This document shows positions 14,948 to 23,207 of a stretch of 28,685 nucleotides of DNA, piece by piece. Made by a program: the position numbers and the translations under genes. Numbering within the stretch: the stretch's first letter is position 1; the number at the start of each line of letters is the position of its first letter. The notes below the pieces were generated by a model that made no database searches, was not told the DNA's origin, and saw only the letters and a program-made list of their open reading frames with translations. The DNA comes from an uncultured Clostridia bacterium (GTDB lineage: Bacteria > Bacillota > Clostridia > Monoglobales > Monoglobaceae): assembly GCA_934454115.1 (NCBI GenBank), contig CAKSFQ010000026.1, positions 1 through 28,685 on the forward strand, written 5' to 3'.

Positions 14948-14976
14948 ATTATATCACTTTGTTAAAAAAAAATCAA
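14948..14976 (-). promoter_or_regulatory. Promoter of the succinate operon
   Basis: On the minus strand TTGATT, 17 bp, then TATAAT with an extended -10 TG. It lies just over 200 nt upstream of mdh, and no other strong promoter is visible before the operon end at 2163. The -35/spacer overlaps TTGTTAA-N4-AAATCAA on the plus strand (14959-14976), a partial match to the clostridial Rex palindrome. Confidence 0.75.
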
Positions 14977-15005
14977 TGTACGTTTTAAACAAAATTATCA
15001 TGATA

Positions 15006-15047
15006 CAAAAAGAAGGCGGCTTTCGCCACCTTCTTCAAAGCCGCCTT
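15006..15047 (-). terminator. Terminator of the ABC exporter operon
   Basis: An 11-bp stem (AAGGCGGCTTT/AAAGCCGCCTT) with a 13-nt loop, followed on the minus strand by C and five Ts. It begins 3 nt past the stop of the ABC gene. The plus strand also ends in a short T run, so it could act in both directions. Confidence 0.8.
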
Positions 15048-15049
15048 TT

Positions 15050-16957
15050 TTACGACAGTTCAAACATACCGGTGTAGAGCTGATAGTATCTGCCCTTTTT
15101 GGCAATCAGCTCTTCATGGCTGCCGCGTTCGATAATCTCGCCGTGCTCCAGTACCATGATTGCGTGCGAATTTCGTACCGTGGACAGGCGGTGCGCAATC
15201 ACAAACACCGTTCTGCCCTCCATCAACTGATCCATTCCCTTTTCGATCAGCGCCTCGGTACGGGTATCGATCGAGCTGGTCGCCTCGTCTAAGATCAGGA
15301 CCGGAGGATCCGCAACCGCCGCTCTTGCAATTGCCAGCAGCTGCCGCTGACCCTGACTTAAATTTGCGCCGTCTCCGGTCAGCATGGTGTCATACCCGTC
15401 CGGCAGATGCGAAATAAACCAATGGGCGTTGGCAAGCTTTGCCGCGGCAATGACTTCCTCGTCCGTCGCATCCAGTCTGCCGTAACGGATATTTTCCATC
15501 ACGGTACCGGTAAACAGATGCGTATCCTGCAGCACCATGGAAAGCGATCGCCGCAAATCCGCCTTTTTTATCTTGTTGATGTTAATACCGTCATAGCGGA
15601 TCTTACCGTCCGGCACGTCATAAAAACGGTTGATTAAATTGGTAATTGTCGTCTTTCCCGCTCCGGTCGACCCGACAAACGCAATTTTTTGTCCCGGCTC
15701 AGCATAAAGGCTGATCCCGTTTAATACAGTCTTTCCCGGCTCGTATCCAAATTCAACATTTTCAAAGGTCACGGCGCCGCGCAGCGGCACATAGGTCAGC
15801 GTGCCGTCATGATGCGGATGCTTCCACGCCCAATGCCCGGTACGCTGCGCGGTCTCCTCGATCGTGCCGTCCGGCTTTTCCTTCACGTTCACCAGCGTCA
15901 CGTAACCATCATCAACCTCCGGCTTTTCGTCCAGCAGAGCAAAAATCCGCTCGGCACCGGCAAGCGCGTTTAAAATCACGTTAAACTGCTGCGATACCTG
16001 GGTAATCGGCTGCGCAAAAGAACGGGTATACTGCAAAAACGAAACCAGTGCGCCAAGCCCCAGGGCGAAAATTCCCATTTCGCGCTGTCCGGTCAAAATG
16101 GTAAGCGTTGCGCCGATGATTGCCGTCAGTGCATAGTGGATATAAGACAGATTGTTCATAATCGGCATCAAAATGCTTGCAAAGGTGTTCGCCTTGCTCG
16201 CCGCATCACATAATGCGCCGTTAATGACATCAAATCGCTGCTTGCTCTCCTCCTCGTGGCAAAACACCTTTACCACCTTTTGTCCCTCAATCATTTCTTC
16301 AATATAACCGTTAACCGCGCCGATCGCCTTTTGCTGGTTGCGGTAGTATAGAGCGCTTTTGCCACCGACCAGCTTGATGACGCCAAAGATGGTCAGCATC
16401 ATCAGCACCACCAAAATCGTCAGCGGAATGCTCAGCACCAGCATCATGATAAAGACGCCCGCCACCGTAATGCCGGACGAAATCAACTGCGGCACGCTCT
16501 GGCTCATCATGTTGCGCAGCGTATCGATATCGTTGGTATAACGGCTCATGATCTCGCCGTGAGTACGGCTGTCAAAATAACGGATCGGCAGCGTCTGCAT
16601 GTGTGTAAACATATCCATCCGCATCTTATAAAGCGAGTTTGCCGCAATGTTTACCATAATGCGGTTATACGCATAGGTACAAAGCGCACCGGCCGCATAA
16701 ATTGCCGCAAGCAAAATGATACTATGCAGCAGTCCGCGAAGATCCGGATTCCCACTCCCGATCCACGGGGCGATATCGTTATCGATGATCGGCTTTAAAA
16801 AGTAGGTGCCGACGACACCCGCGCCGGAGCTGACAACCACCAGCAGGGCTACCAAAACCAGTTGAAAGCGGTATTCTTCCAAATAGCGCAGAATCCGCAA
16901 AAGCGTTTTCTTGCCATCTTTCGGCTTTTTCATTCCCGTATTCTTATGCGGAGGCAT
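15050..16957 (-). CDS. ABC exporter subunit with consensus ATPase site residues
   Basis: A 635-aa half-transporter with an N-terminal six-helix export domain (about 30-320) and a C-terminal ATPase domain. Walker A is GSTGAGKTT (429-437), the signature is LSQGQ (533-537), Walker B is LILDEATSS with the catalytic Glu near 558, and the switch His is in IAHRLST near 589. A linker of about 40 residues between the domains (345-395, including GHWAWKHPHHDG) is longer than in classic MsbA-type exporters and is usual in one subunit of clostridial heterodimeric exporters. The start abuts the stop of its partner (TAGATG) with GGGGGTG upstream. With its partner it should form an inner-membrane drug or lipid exporter; the substrate cannot be told. 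Confidence 0.88.
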   Translation of the reverse strand: MPPHKNTGMKKPKDGKKTLLRILRYLEEYRFQLVLVALLVVVSSGAGVVGTYFLKPIIDNDIAPWIGSGNPDLRGLLHSIILLAAIYAAGALCTYAYNRIMVNIAANSLYKMRMDMFTHMQTLPIRYFDSRTHGEIMSRYTNDIDTLRNMMSQSVPQLISSGITVAGVFIMMLVLSIPLTILVVLMMLTIFGVIKLVGGKSALYYRNQQKAIGAVNGYIEEMIEGQKVVKVFCHEEESKQRFDVINGALCDAASKANTFASILMPIMNNLSYIHYALTAIIGATLTILTGQREMGIFALGLGALVSFLQYTRSFAQPITQVSQQFNVILNALAGAERIFALLDEKPEVDDGYVTLVNVKEKPDGTIEETAQRTGHWAWKHPHHDGTLTYVPLRGAVTFENVEFGYEPGKTVLNGISLYAEPGQKIAFVGSTGAGKTTITNLINRFYDVPDGKIRYDGININKIKKADLRRSLSMVLQDTHLFTGTVMENIRYGRLDATDEEVIAAAKLANAHWFISHLPDGYDTMLTGDGANLSQGQRQLLAIARAAVADPPVLILDEATSSIDTRTEALIEKGMDQLMEGRTVFVIAHRLSTVRNSHAIMVLEHGEIIERGSHEELIAKKGRYYQLYTGMFELS

Positions 16958-18688
16958 CTACGCCACCCCCTTTTGCTGAGATTCATAGACTTCGCGATAA
17001 ATTTCACTGCTCTTTAAGAGTTCATCATGTGTGCCGACCGCAGAGATCTTACCCTCCTCCAGCACCACAATCCGATCGGCATCGCTCACGGACGAAATCC
17101 GCTGCGCAATGATAATGGTTGTCGTATCGGAAAGCTCTTTGCGAAACGCCGCGCGGATTTTACTGTCGGTCGCCGTGTCAACCGCACTGGTACTGTCATC
17201 CAGGATTACAATTTTCGGCTTTTTCAGGAGCGCACGGGCGATACAAAGCCGCTGCTTCTGACCGCCGGAAACGTTCAGGCCGCCCTGTCCCAGCTCAGTA
17301 TCGTAGCCGTTTGGAAATTCCATAATAAAATCATGCGCCTGTGCCGCTTTGCACGCAGCGACAATTTCTTCATCGGTGGCGTCCGGGTTCCCCCAGCGGA
17401 GATTCTCACGGATGGTACCGCTAAAGAGCACATTTTTCTGCAGCACCATGGCAACCTGATCCCGCAGCGTCTTTTGCCGATAGTCCTTTACATCGACGCC
17501 GCCGACCTTGACTGCGCCCTCCGTCGCCTCATAAAGCCGCGGAATCAAATGCACCAGCGTTGACTTTGCGCTGCCGGTACCGCCGATGATTCCGATCGTC
17601 TCGCCGGATTTGATCTGAAGGTTAATATGCTCTAAGGTACAGCGGCTAAGGTCGCCCTGATAGCTGAAGGAAACATCCTCAAACGCGATCGAACCGTCTG
17701 ATACCGCAATGTCAGAATCCTTATGATCCGGGATGTCCGGCGTATCATTTAGCACCTCGACAATACGGCTGACCGAAGCCTTTGAAATTACCAGCATGGT
17801 AAAGGAAAAGGCAATCATCATCAGTGACATCAGGATCTGGTTGACATAGCTGATAAAGCTAACCAGCTCACCGGTTCCCATCTGCCCGGCCACAATCATG
17901 TTACCGCCCAGCCAAAGCACCAGTATAATACACAGATACACCATCATCTGCATAATCGGCATATTTAAAATTACCATCCGCTCGGCGCGGATCTGCGTCT
18001 GCCGCACGGCGTCGGCACACTCGTCAAAGTTTTGATCCTCATAGTCGCCGCGGACAAAGGCCTTGACAACACGGATTCCGATCAGGTTTTCCTGAATCTT
18101 GGCGTTGAGCTTATCAAAGCAGCGCAGCATCTTTTTAAACCGGGGATGCGCCTTGCTGATGGTAAACGCCAGCACAGACCCTAAAATCGGAACGGCAACC
18201 AAAAAAATACACGATAGCTCTGCATTGATGGAAAACGCCATGATGGATGCCGAAATAAACATAATCGGCGCACGCACCAGGGTGCGGATCACCATCATAA
18301 AGGCGTTTTGCAGATTGGTGATATCGGTCGTCATCCGGGTAATGAGCGAGGATGTGCTGAACCTGTCAATATTGGAAAAGGAAAAATCCTGTACCCGATA
18401 AAACAGGCCCTGCCGCACCGACCGCCCGAATCCCATACTGGCGATCGAGGCCGTCCACGCCGCCATCGCGCCAAAAAAGAGGGAAGCGAGCGCCATCAGC
18501 GCCATGACGCCGCCGGCCTTTAACACATAGTCAATGTCACGGTTTGCAATCCCAATATCCACAATTTTTGACATGGCCTTGGGGATCGAAACCTCCATGA
18601 TGACCTCTCCCACGATCAGAACCGGTGTCAAAATCGACATCCATAAATCTCTGCCGCGCAGAAGAGATAATAGTTTTCGCATCGTCAT
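16958..18688 (-). CDS. ABC exporter subunit with degenerate ATPase site residues
   Basis: The 576-aa partner half-transporter: export domain about 15-300, ATPase domain about 335-570. Walker A is GGTGSAKST (369-377) and the signature is VSGGQ. The catalytic Glu after Walker B is Asp (LDDSTSAVD, near 498) and the switch His is Gln (IIIAQRISS, near 529). Such changes mark the non-hydrolysing site of heterodimeric exporters such as TM287/288, LmrCD and BmrCD. It follows the MarR gene by 15 nt. The ATG at 18688 or the one two codons on (18682) could be the start; the AAGGAAGG site fits the second slightly better. Confidence 0.88.
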   Translation of the reverse strand: MTMRKLLSLLRGRDLWMSILTPVLIVGEVIMEVSIPKAMSKIVDIGIANRDIDYVLKAGGVMALMALASLFFGAMAAWTASIASMGFGRSVRQGLFYRVQDFSFSNIDRFSTSSLITRMTTDITNLQNAFMMVIRTLVRAPIMFISASIMAFSINAELSCIFLVAVPILGSVLAFTISKAHPRFKKMLRCFDKLNAKIQENLIGIRVVKAFVRGDYEDQNFDECADAVRQTQIRAERMVILNMPIMQMMVYLCIILVLWLGGNMIVAGQMGTGELVSFISYVNQILMSLMMIAFSFTMLVISKASVSRIVEVLNDTPDIPDHKDSDIAVSDGSIAFEDVSFSYQGDLSRCTLEHINLQIKSGETIGIIGGTGSAKSTLVHLIPRLYEATEGAVKVGGVDVKDYRQKTLRDQVAMVLQKNVLFSGTIRENLRWGNPDATDEEIVAACKAAQAHDFIMEFPNGYDTELGQGGLNVSGGQKQRLCIARALLKKPKIVILDDSTSAVDTATDSKIRAAFRKELSDTTTIIIAQRISSVSDADRIVVLEEGKISAVGTHDELLKSSEIYREVYESQQKGVA

Positions 18689-18703
18689 ATCCTTCCTTTC
18701 CTG

Positions 18704-19207
18704 TTAAATAGTTTCTTTGGTATCCTCCCGGATTTCACGCAGGAGATCGGTAATCACCTGTCTGGATACCTCGTTTTTGTCCTCACCGGTAATATTGGTA
18801 GTAATGCGGTCTAAGGTCTTCTGAAAGGCGCAAAGCTCTGCCTCGCTCAGCCCCTGAAACATCTTTTGATCAAATTCTTCAAAAAATATTCCCATTTTGC
18901 GCAACCGCTCCTGGCCGACCGCAGTCACGCTGAGAATGTTGCGGCGCAGGTTCTTTTGATCCGTCTTTTTCACCAGCATCTTTTGTGCCGCAAGCCGCTG
19001 CGTTGCCAGCGTAATTGCCGCCGGCGTCAGCGCCAGATTTTCTGCCACCTCTGCCTGGGTACAGCCCGGATGTTCCTCTACATAATGCAAAAGCGGCAGC
19101 CAGCTTGGCTGCAGCTTCTGTTTCCGCATGGCCTGCTGCAGTGACCGTTTGCGCAGCAGCTGTACCTTGCGCAGGCTTTGGTTAATATGAAAATAGGATA
19201 GCCCCAC
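18704..19207 (-). CDS. MarR-family transcriptional regulator
   Basis: A 167-aa winged-helix regulator with a typical MarR core: helix-turn-helix CTQAEVAENLALTPAAITLATQRLAAQKML followed by a wing with TDQKNLRRNILSVTAVG. Helices flanking the core should form the dimer interface. I place the start at a GTG (19207), because a full AGGAGGTGAT ribosome site lies just upstream and the promoter at 19256-19284 would be inside the gene if the longer frame (19327) were used. It leads the ABC exporter operon, so it probably represses itself and the exporter and is released by a transported compound. Confidence 0.85.
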   Translation of the reverse strand: MGLSYFHINQSLRKVQLLRKRSLQQAMRKQKLQPSWLPLLHYVEEHPGCTQAEVAENLALTPAAITLATQRLAAQKMLVKKTDQKNLRRNILSVTAVGQERLRKMGIFFEEFDQKMFQGLSEAELCAFQKTLDRITTNITGEDKNEVSRQVITDLLREIREDTKETI

Positions 19208-19232
19208 GGCGCCATCACCTCCTAATAGTTTT

Positions 19233-19251
19233 GTGCTTAACTGTTTAACAC
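19233..19251. promoter_or_regulatory. Probable MarR operator
   Basis: The imperfect palindrome GTGCTTAACTGTTTAACAC (14 of 19 positions symmetrical) covers the expected transcription start just downstream of the -10 box. This is where an autorepressing MarR dimer would bind. Confidence 0.5.
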
Positions 19252-19255
19252 TTAC

Positions 19256-19284
19256 ATTATAAAACGTTTTTTCCTGATTGTCAA
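19256..19284 (-). promoter_or_regulatory. Promoter of the marR-ABC operon
   Basis: Perfect consensus boxes on the minus strand: TTGACA, 17 bp, TATAAT. Confidence 0.88.
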
Positions 19285-19380
19285 GACAAATAAAAACTTT
19301 TTGAAAAAGTGGCAGATGGCACTCCATGTCACTCTAAAATCCCTATAATAAAAGAAAACCAAGAAATGGAGGAATGAAAC

Positions 19381-20271
19381 ATGCCAAACTTAACAACACC
19401 GATACCGCCCAAGCTGACCGGGGACACCGGCCGGGACATTCGGGCGGTCAAGGAATGGGGAACGGCGCTGGTGGATGAACTGTCGTACCTCTTTCAAAAC
19501 TTAGACGCCGGGAATGTCAGTGAGGCCGCCGCCGTCAAGGCCGAAAACATTGACACAAACAACGCCAAAATCAGCAACGCGCAAATCGGCGCGCTGACGG
19601 CGGACAAGCTGACGGCCGGCACAGTCGACACCGCCAAGGTATCCGTCAAGGATAACAGCGGGAGGATGGAAATCAGCGGCTCTAAACTCATTATCCGCGA
19701 CCGCGGAGAGCAGACGCGGTTTTTGGCCGCCTATGACAAGGACACACAAAATTTTCAGTTTATGCTCTGCGACGCGCAGGGAAAACCCACCGTCTCGATC
19801 AACAGCAGCGGCGAGGCTGTCTTTAGCGGGACGGTAGAGAGCTCCGCCATCTACGCCTCTACCATTGTTGGTACAAACAGTCAGAATTATACCAACCAAA
19901 CCGGCGGCGTATTTGCCCTGATGGACCCAACCGGCATCAAGATGATGCAGGACGAAAACGGTGTCCGCAAGCAAAAGCTGGGCATGTCGGTCGGTGACAA
20001 CGGCACCGCCTACCTGGTTCTGGGCGCCGGCAATGGCGAGGGCAGCCACAGCATCAACGGTGTGGTGTATACCAACGGCGCCTTTAAGATCGAAAAGGCG
20101 GAAAATTACGCCAACATGGGGCTGGTCGGCTATTCGCCCTTTATTACCTTTTGGGAAGAAAACGGTGAAATCTGGGTCACCGGGCAGAGGGTTATGCTCA
20201 ACGGCATTGATATTGAAGCAAAAATTAACAAAATAGAAAACGATATTGCGGCGCTGACCGCAAAAGCCTGA
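19381..20271 (+). CDS. Phage tail/host-contact protein
   Basis: A 296-aa protein that reads like the C-terminal part of Firmicutes phage tail-tip or fibre proteins. It has a repeat-rich N-terminal third (residues 50-85, AKISNAQIGALTADKLTAGT), a beta-rich middle with an SINSSGEAVFSGTV-type repeat, and a C-terminal short coiled coil (IEAKINKIENDIAALTAKA). The start has GGAGG 8 nt upstream; only a -10-like TATAAT (19344-19349) with no clear -35 precedes it. It is followed after 17 nt by the portal gene. Tail genes normally lie far downstream of portal genes, so the order is odd. Function is inferred from composition and neighbours. Confidence 0.6.
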   Translation: MPNLTTPIPPKLTGDTGRDIRAVKEWGTALVDELSYLFQNLDAGNVSEAAAVKAENIDTNNAKISNAQIGALTADKLTAGTVDTAKVSVKDNSGRMEISGSKLIIRDRGEQTRFLAAYDKDTQNFQFMLCDAQGKPTVSINSSGEAVFSGTVESSAIYASTIVGTNSQNYTNQTGGVFALMDPTGIKMMQDENGVRKQKLGMSVGDNGTAYLVLGAGNGEGSHSINGVVYTNGAFKIEKAENYANMGLVGYSPFITFWEENGEIWVTGQRVMLNGIDIEAKINKIENDIAALTAKA

Positions 20272-20288
20272 GAAAAGGAGAAATGATT

Positions 20289-21953
20289 ATGGAAAATCAA
20301 AATTATGAGGGAATCATCAAGCCGGAATTCTTTCGGTTGCTCACCGAGGAGTTTCGGCGCTACAAGGAACACAAGCAGGCCTTTGACCGGCGTGTCATCG
20401 AAAACAACCGCTGGTTTAAATCGCGCTACATGGGCGAACAGCAGGACGAAATGCCGGAACCGACCACGCCCTACCTTTTTAACGCCATTGCCAACAAGCA
20501 TGCAGACGCCATGGACAATTACCCGTCCCCCAATATTTTAGAGCGCGATGAGGCGGACCGTAAAATCGCAGAGACCTTTACCCGGATTCTTCCGGTGCAG
20601 CTGGATTTATGCAACTTTAAGCGCACATACAGCCGCGCGTGGTGGTATAAATTAAAAAATGGCGCCGCCTGCTACGGCGTATTCTTCAATCCGCAGCTGC
20701 GCGGCGGCATGGGCGAAATCGATATCCGCAAGATCGACCTTTTAAACCTCTTTTGGGAGCCGGGCATCTGCGATATTCAGGACAGCCGTTTTGTCTTTTT
20801 GACCGCCCTTTGCGACCCGGACGATCTTAAGCGGCAGTATCCGCACCTTGCGGACAAGCTTACCGCCGGCAGTCCGATGGAGCTTTTAACCTATGATGAC
20901 ATGCAAAACACCAGCGGCAGCGATGTGACCCATAACAAAATTCTGGTTGTGGACTGCTATTATAAAAGACAGCGTGACGGCGCACAGACGGTAGAGCTTT
21001 TAAAATTCTGCGGCAACCAGATTTTAGACGCCTCCGAGGATCGGGGCGAGGACGGCATTTATCATCATGGGAAATACCCCTTTGTCTTTGACGTCATGTA
21101 CCCCGATGAGGACAGCCCGGTCGGCTTTGGCCTGGTTGATATCATCAAAAGTCCGCAGCTTTACATCGACCGTCTGGACGCACTGATCAGCCGCAATGCA
21201 CTGATCTCCGGCAAGACCCGGTTTATGGTAAAGGACAACGGCGGCCTGAACGAATACGAGCTGAGCGACCTCTCCAAAGACATTATCCATGTAGCCGGGT
21301 CGGTCAGCGAAGAAAATATCCGGGAGCTGCAGGCAAAACCGCTGCACAGCTTTATCATCGCCCACCGGCAGAATAAAATCGAAGAGCTCAAAGAGGTCTC
21401 CGGCAACCGCGACTTTCAGCAGGGGCAGACCAGCGGCGGCGTGACGGCATACTCTGCCATTGTTGCACTGCAGCAGGCCGGCGAAAAGCTCAGCCGCGAT
21501 ATGATTGCCGAGGGGTATAATGCTTACAAGGAAATCATTTTGCTCTGCATCGAACTGATGCGCCAATTCTATCACCAACCGCGCACCTACCGCGTAGACG
21601 GGCCGAACGGCGCACGGGAATATATCAAGTTTTCCAGCCGCAGCCTGCGGCAGAGCACCGCGATGCGCCCGATCGAATTTGACATTGCGGTCAGCGCCGA
21701 AAAAAATAACCCCTACAGCCGCATCAGTCAAAACCAAACGCTGACCGATTTATGGAAGCTGGGCGTCTTTCGTCCCGACATGGCGGAAAGCGCCGCCATT
21801 TTGCTGGACGCAATGTATTTAGACGGAAAAGAAAAAATCATGGAGAGCATCTTAAGGCGGCGCAATGCAGCGGCCGACGCACCAAATGAAAACAGCGCGG
21901 CCGGTACGGTGAACGCTCAAACGCCGCACCAAGACGCGCAAAAGACGAAATAA
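20289..21953 (+). CDS. Phage portal protein
   Basis: A 554-aa protein resembling portal proteins of tailed phages, which form the dodecameric ring through which DNA enters the capsid. It shows the N-terminal alpha/beta region with ENNRWFKSRYMG, the central DVMYPDEDSPVGFGLVDIIKSPQLYIDRLDALISRN stretch (a long-helix region typical of portals), QQGQTSGGVTAYSAIVALQQAG, and a polar, disordered tail. Full length, no frameshift. The ATG at 20289 is chosen over 20283 because AAGGAG is 8 nt before it and only 2 nt before the other. It normally follows the large terminase; here it is upstream of the repressor and about 1.9 kb before the terminase. Confidence 0.82.
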   Translation: MENQNYEGIIKPEFFRLLTEEFRRYKEHKQAFDRRVIENNRWFKSRYMGEQQDEMPEPTTPYLFNAIANKHADAMDNYPSPNILERDEADRKIAETFTRILPVQLDLCNFKRTYSRAWWYKLKNGAACYGVFFNPQLRGGMGEIDIRKIDLLNLFWEPGICDIQDSRFVFLTALCDPDDLKRQYPHLADKLTAGSPMELLTYDDMQNTSGSDVTHNKILVVDCYYKRQRDGAQTVELLKFCGNQILDASEDRGEDGIYHHGKYPFVFDVMYPDEDSPVGFGLVDIIKSPQLYIDRLDALISRNALISGKTRFMVKDNGGLNEYELSDLSKDIIHVAGSVSEENIRELQAKPLHSFIIAHRQNKIEELKEVSGNRDFQQGQTSGGVTAYSAIVALQQAGEKLSRDMIAEGYNAYKEIILLCIELMRQFYHQPRTYRVDGPNGAREYIKFSSRSLRQSTAMRPIEFDIAVSAEKNNPYSRISQNQTLTDLWKLGVFRPDMAESAAILLDAMYLDGKEKIMESILRRRNAAADAPNENSAAGTVNAQTPHQDAQKTK

Positions 21954-21959
21954 AAAAAC

Positions 21960-22050
21960 ACGTGTGCCTAACGCCCGCACGCCCGGCCGAAAGAACGTCA
22001 TCCAACCTCCGTCTTTGGGAGACAGATTTCTAACTTCGGCCGGGACACGT
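21960..22050. repeat. Bulged inverted-repeat element between portal and repressor genes
   Basis: The right arm TTCGGCCGGGACACGT (22035-22050) pairs perfectly with the left arm CCCGGCCGAA (21982-21991) and ACGTGT (21960-21965), which are split by a 16-nt insert. The insert can itself pair: CGTGTG (21961-21966) with CGCACG (21976-21981, one G-U), which excludes part of the long stem. The apical region holds a small hairpin GTCT-TTGGG-AGAC (22011-22023). It lies between convergent gene ends but has no T run on either strand. Confidence 0.6.
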
Positions 22051-22058
22051 ACCAAGGT

Positions 22059-22766
22059 CTAAAGCAGCACCTTGCCGTTGACGTACAAATTATCCGATGC
22101 CTGTACAAAAATCGGCGCATACTTTTTGTTGAGTGAGATCAGCTTGGGTACACCGTTTCGGTTATCCCACATTTTGCAAAAACACTCTCCGTTATAAGTA
22201 AAGATGCCGATTTCGCCGGAGGCAAGCTCATTCTGGCGCTGCACAAACACCAAATCACCGTCATGAATCAGCGGCTCCATACTGTCGCCGGAGATGCGGA
22301 TTGCATAAGCTGCCGTCTCCGGCGCCTCAATATGGCAGACCTCGGCGTCCTGGTCATCCAAGTAACTGCCTCGCCCGGCCGTTGCGACCTGCGTATATAC
22401 CAAAATATTGCGCGGCTGCAGCGGAATCCGTTTTTGCATCGATGCCTTATATTCAAAATCCAGGCAGTTTTTCACTGCCGCCCTGCCATGCGGCGGTAGC
22501 ACAAGCAGCCGGTTTAAAAACGAGGGATCCAGGTCCTTCCAAAGTCCCTGCAGCGGAGAGTCCGGCATAAAATAGGCATAGATGTCCTGAATTCCGTATT
22601 TTTGACAGAGCCTGAGAAAAACGCCGACGGACGGCTCACTGGCTCCGGTCTCCCAGGCGCTGAAGGTCGATTGGCCGACGCCAAGCCATTCATATACCTC
22701 TCTTTGTTTCAGGCCGGATGCGATGCGGGCAGCTTTTAATTTTTCACTGATATAGCTGTTTGCCAT
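22059..22766 (-). CDS. CI/LexA-type phage repressor with S24 autoprotease
   Basis: A 235-aa repressor. Residues 6-62 form a Cro/CI helix-turn-helix (KQREVYEWLGVGQSTFSAWE). The C-terminal half is an S24 peptidase domain with the nucleophile Ser162 in ISGDSMEP, the general base Lys198 in CFCKMW, and an Ala130-Gly131 bond in VATAGRG as the likely self-cleavage site. It should hold the phage-like genes silent and be inactivated during the SOS response through RecA. The ribosome site GAGGTG precedes the ATG. It is transcribed divergently from the small late-type genes, as in a lysogeny switch. All key residues are intact, so it may still be active. Confidence 0.9.
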   Translation of the reverse strand: MANSYISEKLKAARIASGLKQREVYEWLGVGQSTFSAWETGASEPSVGVFLRLCQKYGIQDIYAYFMPDSPLQGLWKDLDPSFLNRLLVLPPHGRAAVKNCLDFEYKASMQKRIPLQPRNILVYTQVATAGRGSYLDDQDAEVCHIEAPETAAYAIRISGDSMEPLIHDGDLVFVQRQNELASGEIGIFTYNGECFCKMWDNRNGVPKLISLNKKYAPIFVQASDNLYVNGKVLL

Positions 22767-22783
22767 AATTTCACCTCACCGCT

Positions 22784-22812
22784 AGTATAACATAAATTTT
22801 TCTGCATTACAA
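22784..22812 (-). promoter_or_regulatory. Repressor promoter with operator half
   Basis: On the minus strand TTGTAA, 17 bp, TATACT. The 9-mer ATTTATGTT lies directly against the -10 box (22789-22797). The same 9-mer sits in the same place in the divergent promoter. Confidence 0.72.
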
Positions 22813-22846
22813 GGGAAAATTCAACAATATTTTTGGTTTTTTTCTA

Positions 22847-22874
22847 TTGACAAACGATATTTATGTTGTATAAT
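22847..22874 (+). promoter_or_regulatory. Divergent phage promoter with operator half
   Basis: TTGACA, 16 bp, TATAAT. ATTTATGTT (22859-22867) ends 1 nt before the -10 box, so a repressor bound there would block polymerase. Confidence 0.8.
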
Positions 22875-22944
22875 AGGAATATGCCAGTCAAAATATTGGG
22901 AAATTATGGTAAATAAAACTTTGTGCCGCAAAGGAGGGAACAAA

Positions 22945-23190
22945 ATGACACACCCGAATATTTTGACGATGGAAAAGTTCGGAGAATTGGAGACTGTGCG
23001 AGATGAGCGGCAAATTGGGGAGTGCCGCTGCTGCGGCGCTCCCCTGTATCGCAAATACAATCCGAATATTGTTTTTGAGGACAACGCCGTATTCTGCAAT
23101 ACGCACTGCCGCCGCGCCTATATGTGCTCCGATGGCTTCGCTGTCTTGTCCGGCCGGCGTATAGAAAAAAACGGACAGCATTTTACATAA
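22945..23190 (+). CDS. Small putative zinc-binding phage protein, 81 aa
   Basis: Family not recognised. The protein has CRCCG (the CxCC set) and FCNTHCRRAYMC further on, which could make one treble-clef-like or C4 zinc site. The rest is short and charged. The frame is open from 22906, but ATG at 22945 has AAAGGAGG 7 nt upstream and is preferred. It is the first gene of the rightward transcript from the divergent promoter, the place where Cro or antirepressor genes sit, but no helix-turn-helix is visible. Confidence 0.6.
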   Translation: MTHPNILTMEKFGELETVRDERQIGECRCCGAPLYRKYNPNIVFEDNAVFCNTHCRRAYMCSDGFAVLSGRRIEKNGQHFT

Positions 23191-23207
23191 GAAAGGACGA
23201 ATGAGAA

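Noticed and set aside
18704..19327. Longer 207-aa MarR form starting at 19327
   Set aside because: It would place the consensus promoter and operator inside the gene; the GTG at 19207 has a full ribosome site.
21960..22050. Twister ribozyme (CCTAAC next to a stem, GCCCGG nearby)
   Set aside because: The conserved second stem and pseudoknot segments cannot be placed; the similarity is limited to short GC-rich words.
21960..22050. Ordinary bidirectional terminator
   Set aside because: No T run on either strand and a large asymmetric insert in the stem.
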